Shown here: piece by piece, positions 5,494 through 6,503 of the stretch
Position numbering within the stretch: position 1 is the first letter of the stretch
How the letters are laid out: the number at the start of each line of letters is the position of its first letter
DNA from: Capsulimonas sp039928515
Lineage (GTDB): Bacteria; Armatimonadota; Armatimonadia; Armatimonadales; Capsulimonadaceae
Assembly (NCBI RefSeq): GCF_039928515.1
Contig: NZ_JBDSSZ010000015.1
DNA: 6,503 bases
Direction: 5' to 3' (one strand)
Program-made: the position numbers and the translations under genes
Notes under the pieces: model-generated
What the model saw: only the letters and a program-made list of their open reading frames with translations
Database searches by the model: none
What the model was told of the DNA's origin: nothing

Positions 5494-6459
5494 CTAAGAC
5501 GCTGTGCGGCCCAGAATTTGATCAATCTGCGCCATCTCATGCGTCGTCAGCGCCCCAAATTGCATGGCGCCGACATTTTCTTCGACCTGAGCCACGGTTT
5601 TGAAGCCGGGGATCGGGATCATGGCCGAGCTGCGGGCCCAGAGCCAGGCGAGGGCGCCCTGAGCGATGGTGCGGCCGCCGCTGGTGAGGATGCTCTTGAT
5701 GGAATCGAGCTTTTGCAGGGTTTCGGCTTGGCCGCCTTCGGCGAAGTTCCAGCCTCGGCGGATGTCGTCGGATGGGAGCTTGGTGTCGGCGGTGAACTTG
5801 CCGGTCAGAGTTCCCATGCCGAGCGGGCCGCGCAGGATACTGGCGAGATTGTGCGTTTCGCAGACTTTGAGGGTTTCTTCATTGCCGCCGAAGAGGTTGA
5901 ACGCCTGCTGGATCGCCACGCAGTTCAGGCTTTGCGCGAAGAACTCAGCGCGTGCGGGATCGTCCGTGCTCCAGCCAATGTACCGGACCTTGCCGGCGGC
6001 GACCAGCTCGTCGAAGACGGCGAGAACTTCGGGCGCTTTCGCCAAATCGTATCCGCCGAGGTGGAACTGGTAAAGGTCGATGCGATCGGTTTTTAAGCGG
6101 CGAAGGCTTTCGTCGCAGCATTGGCGGATGTAGTCCGGATCGCCGCTCTCGCCGGGCGCTTCGCGAGTTTCTTCGACATAGGTATAGCCGGCTTTGCTGG
6201 CGATAAATATCTCGTCGCGATTGTTACCGAGCGCTTCCGCGATGATCTTTTCGCTATGGCCGCAGCCGTAGACGTCGGCGGTGTCGTAGAAGTCCACGCC
6301 AAGCTCAAAGGCGCGGCGCAGGGCGCGCACGGACTCGGCGTCGTCGACGCCGCCCCAGCCGACAGGATTGCCGTTACGCGCGTGTGGGCCGCCGATAGCC
6401 CAGCACCCCATGCCAAGAGCGCTGACTTCGACGCCGCTGCGTCCCAGTGTTCGTTTCAT
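5494..6459 (-). CDS. Aldo/keto reductase
   Basis: The 321-residue length is normal for a soluble (alpha/beta)8 NADPH-dependent aldo/keto reductase, which reduces aldehydes or ketones to alcohols in the cytoplasm. The catalytic tetrad is complete: D59 and Y64 in YDTADVYG, K89 in IASKAG, and H133 in DLYQFH. The opening MKRTLGRSGVEVSALGMGCW (1-20) and the cofactor-binding IPIPGFKTVAQVEEN (281-295) are typical of the bacterial subgroup related to YajO, Tas and auxin-induced-like proteins. The substrate cannot be inferred. The gene converges on the padR operon, with its stop 57 bases from that operon's last stop, and has no functional link to its neighbours. The ATG at 6459 is preceded only by a purine-rich stretch (AAGAAAGAAG), a weak ribosome-binding site. 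The 44 bases from 6460 to the window end show no promoter or gene, so the promoter is probably beyond the edge. Confidence 0.93.
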   Translation of the reverse strand: MKRTLGRSGVEVSALGMGCWAIGGPHARNGNPVGWGGVDDAESVRALRRAFELGVDFYDTADVYGCGHSEKIIAEALGNNRDEIFIASKAGYTYVEETREAPGESGDPDYIRQCCDESLRRLKTDRIDLYQFHLGGYDLAKAPEVLAVFDELVAAGKVRYIGWSTDDPARAEFFAQSLNCVAIQQAFNLFGGNEETLKVCETHNLASILRGPLGMGTLTGKFTADTKLPSDDIRRGWNFAEGGQAETLQKLDSIKSILTSGGRTIAQGALAWLWARSSAMIPIPGFKTVAQVEENVGAMQFGALTTHEMAQIDQILGRTAS

Positions 6460-6503
6460 GAATATCTTCTTTCTTGGAGTGCGCTATTCGGTGGGGATCT
6501 GGC

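Noticed and set aside
5518..6096. Plus-strand open frame of 192 codons opposite the aldo/keto reductase.
   Set aside because: It is a shadow of the reductase, which has a full catalytic tetrad on the other strand.

Overview
The window is a GC-rich stretch of bacterial chromosome carrying seven genes in four transcription blocks. Promoters match the sigma-70 consensus well and Shine-Dalgarno sites are visible at most starts. The futalosine menaquinone genes, a PadR regulator paired with a HAAS-like membrane protein, and the style of the proteins suit a free-living bacterium of a phylum such as Armatimonadota, or a relative among Chloroflexota or Planctomycetota. That placement is an impression from the proteins and is weak. 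No phage, insertion sequence, CRISPR array or RNA gene is visible.

Layout from left to right. (1) Positions 1-1999, minus strand: rfbB (dTDP-glucose 4,6-dehydratase), then 7 bases downstream a GT4-type glycosyltransferase that runs off the left edge. A near-consensus promoter with an extended -10 (2054-2082) serves the pair. This looks like the start of a cell-surface polysaccharide or sugar-decoration operon. (2) Positions 2118-4263, minus strand: mqnP (UbiA-family prenyltransferase), a small DCC/DUF393 thiol-disulfide protein, and mqnA (chorismate dehydratase). The three are joined by two 4-base stop/start overlaps (GTGA and TTGA). MqnA catalyses the first step of the futalosine route to menaquinone and MqnP is the expected prenyl-transfer step. 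(3) Positions 4332-5490, plus strand: padR and a four-helix membrane protein with an N-terminal HAAS-like domain, overlapping by 17 bases. They have a consensus promoter, an array of repeated half-sites around it, and a hairpin-plus-T terminator. (4) Positions 5494-6459, minus strand: an aldo/keto reductase convergent with block 3.

The parts most worth attention are the DCC redox protein locked into a menaquinone operon, the non-ATG starts that define those overlaps, and the compact divergent mqnP/padR control region with three 9-base repeats. No clearly new multi-gene system is visible; most of the window is ordinary housekeeping and accessory content.
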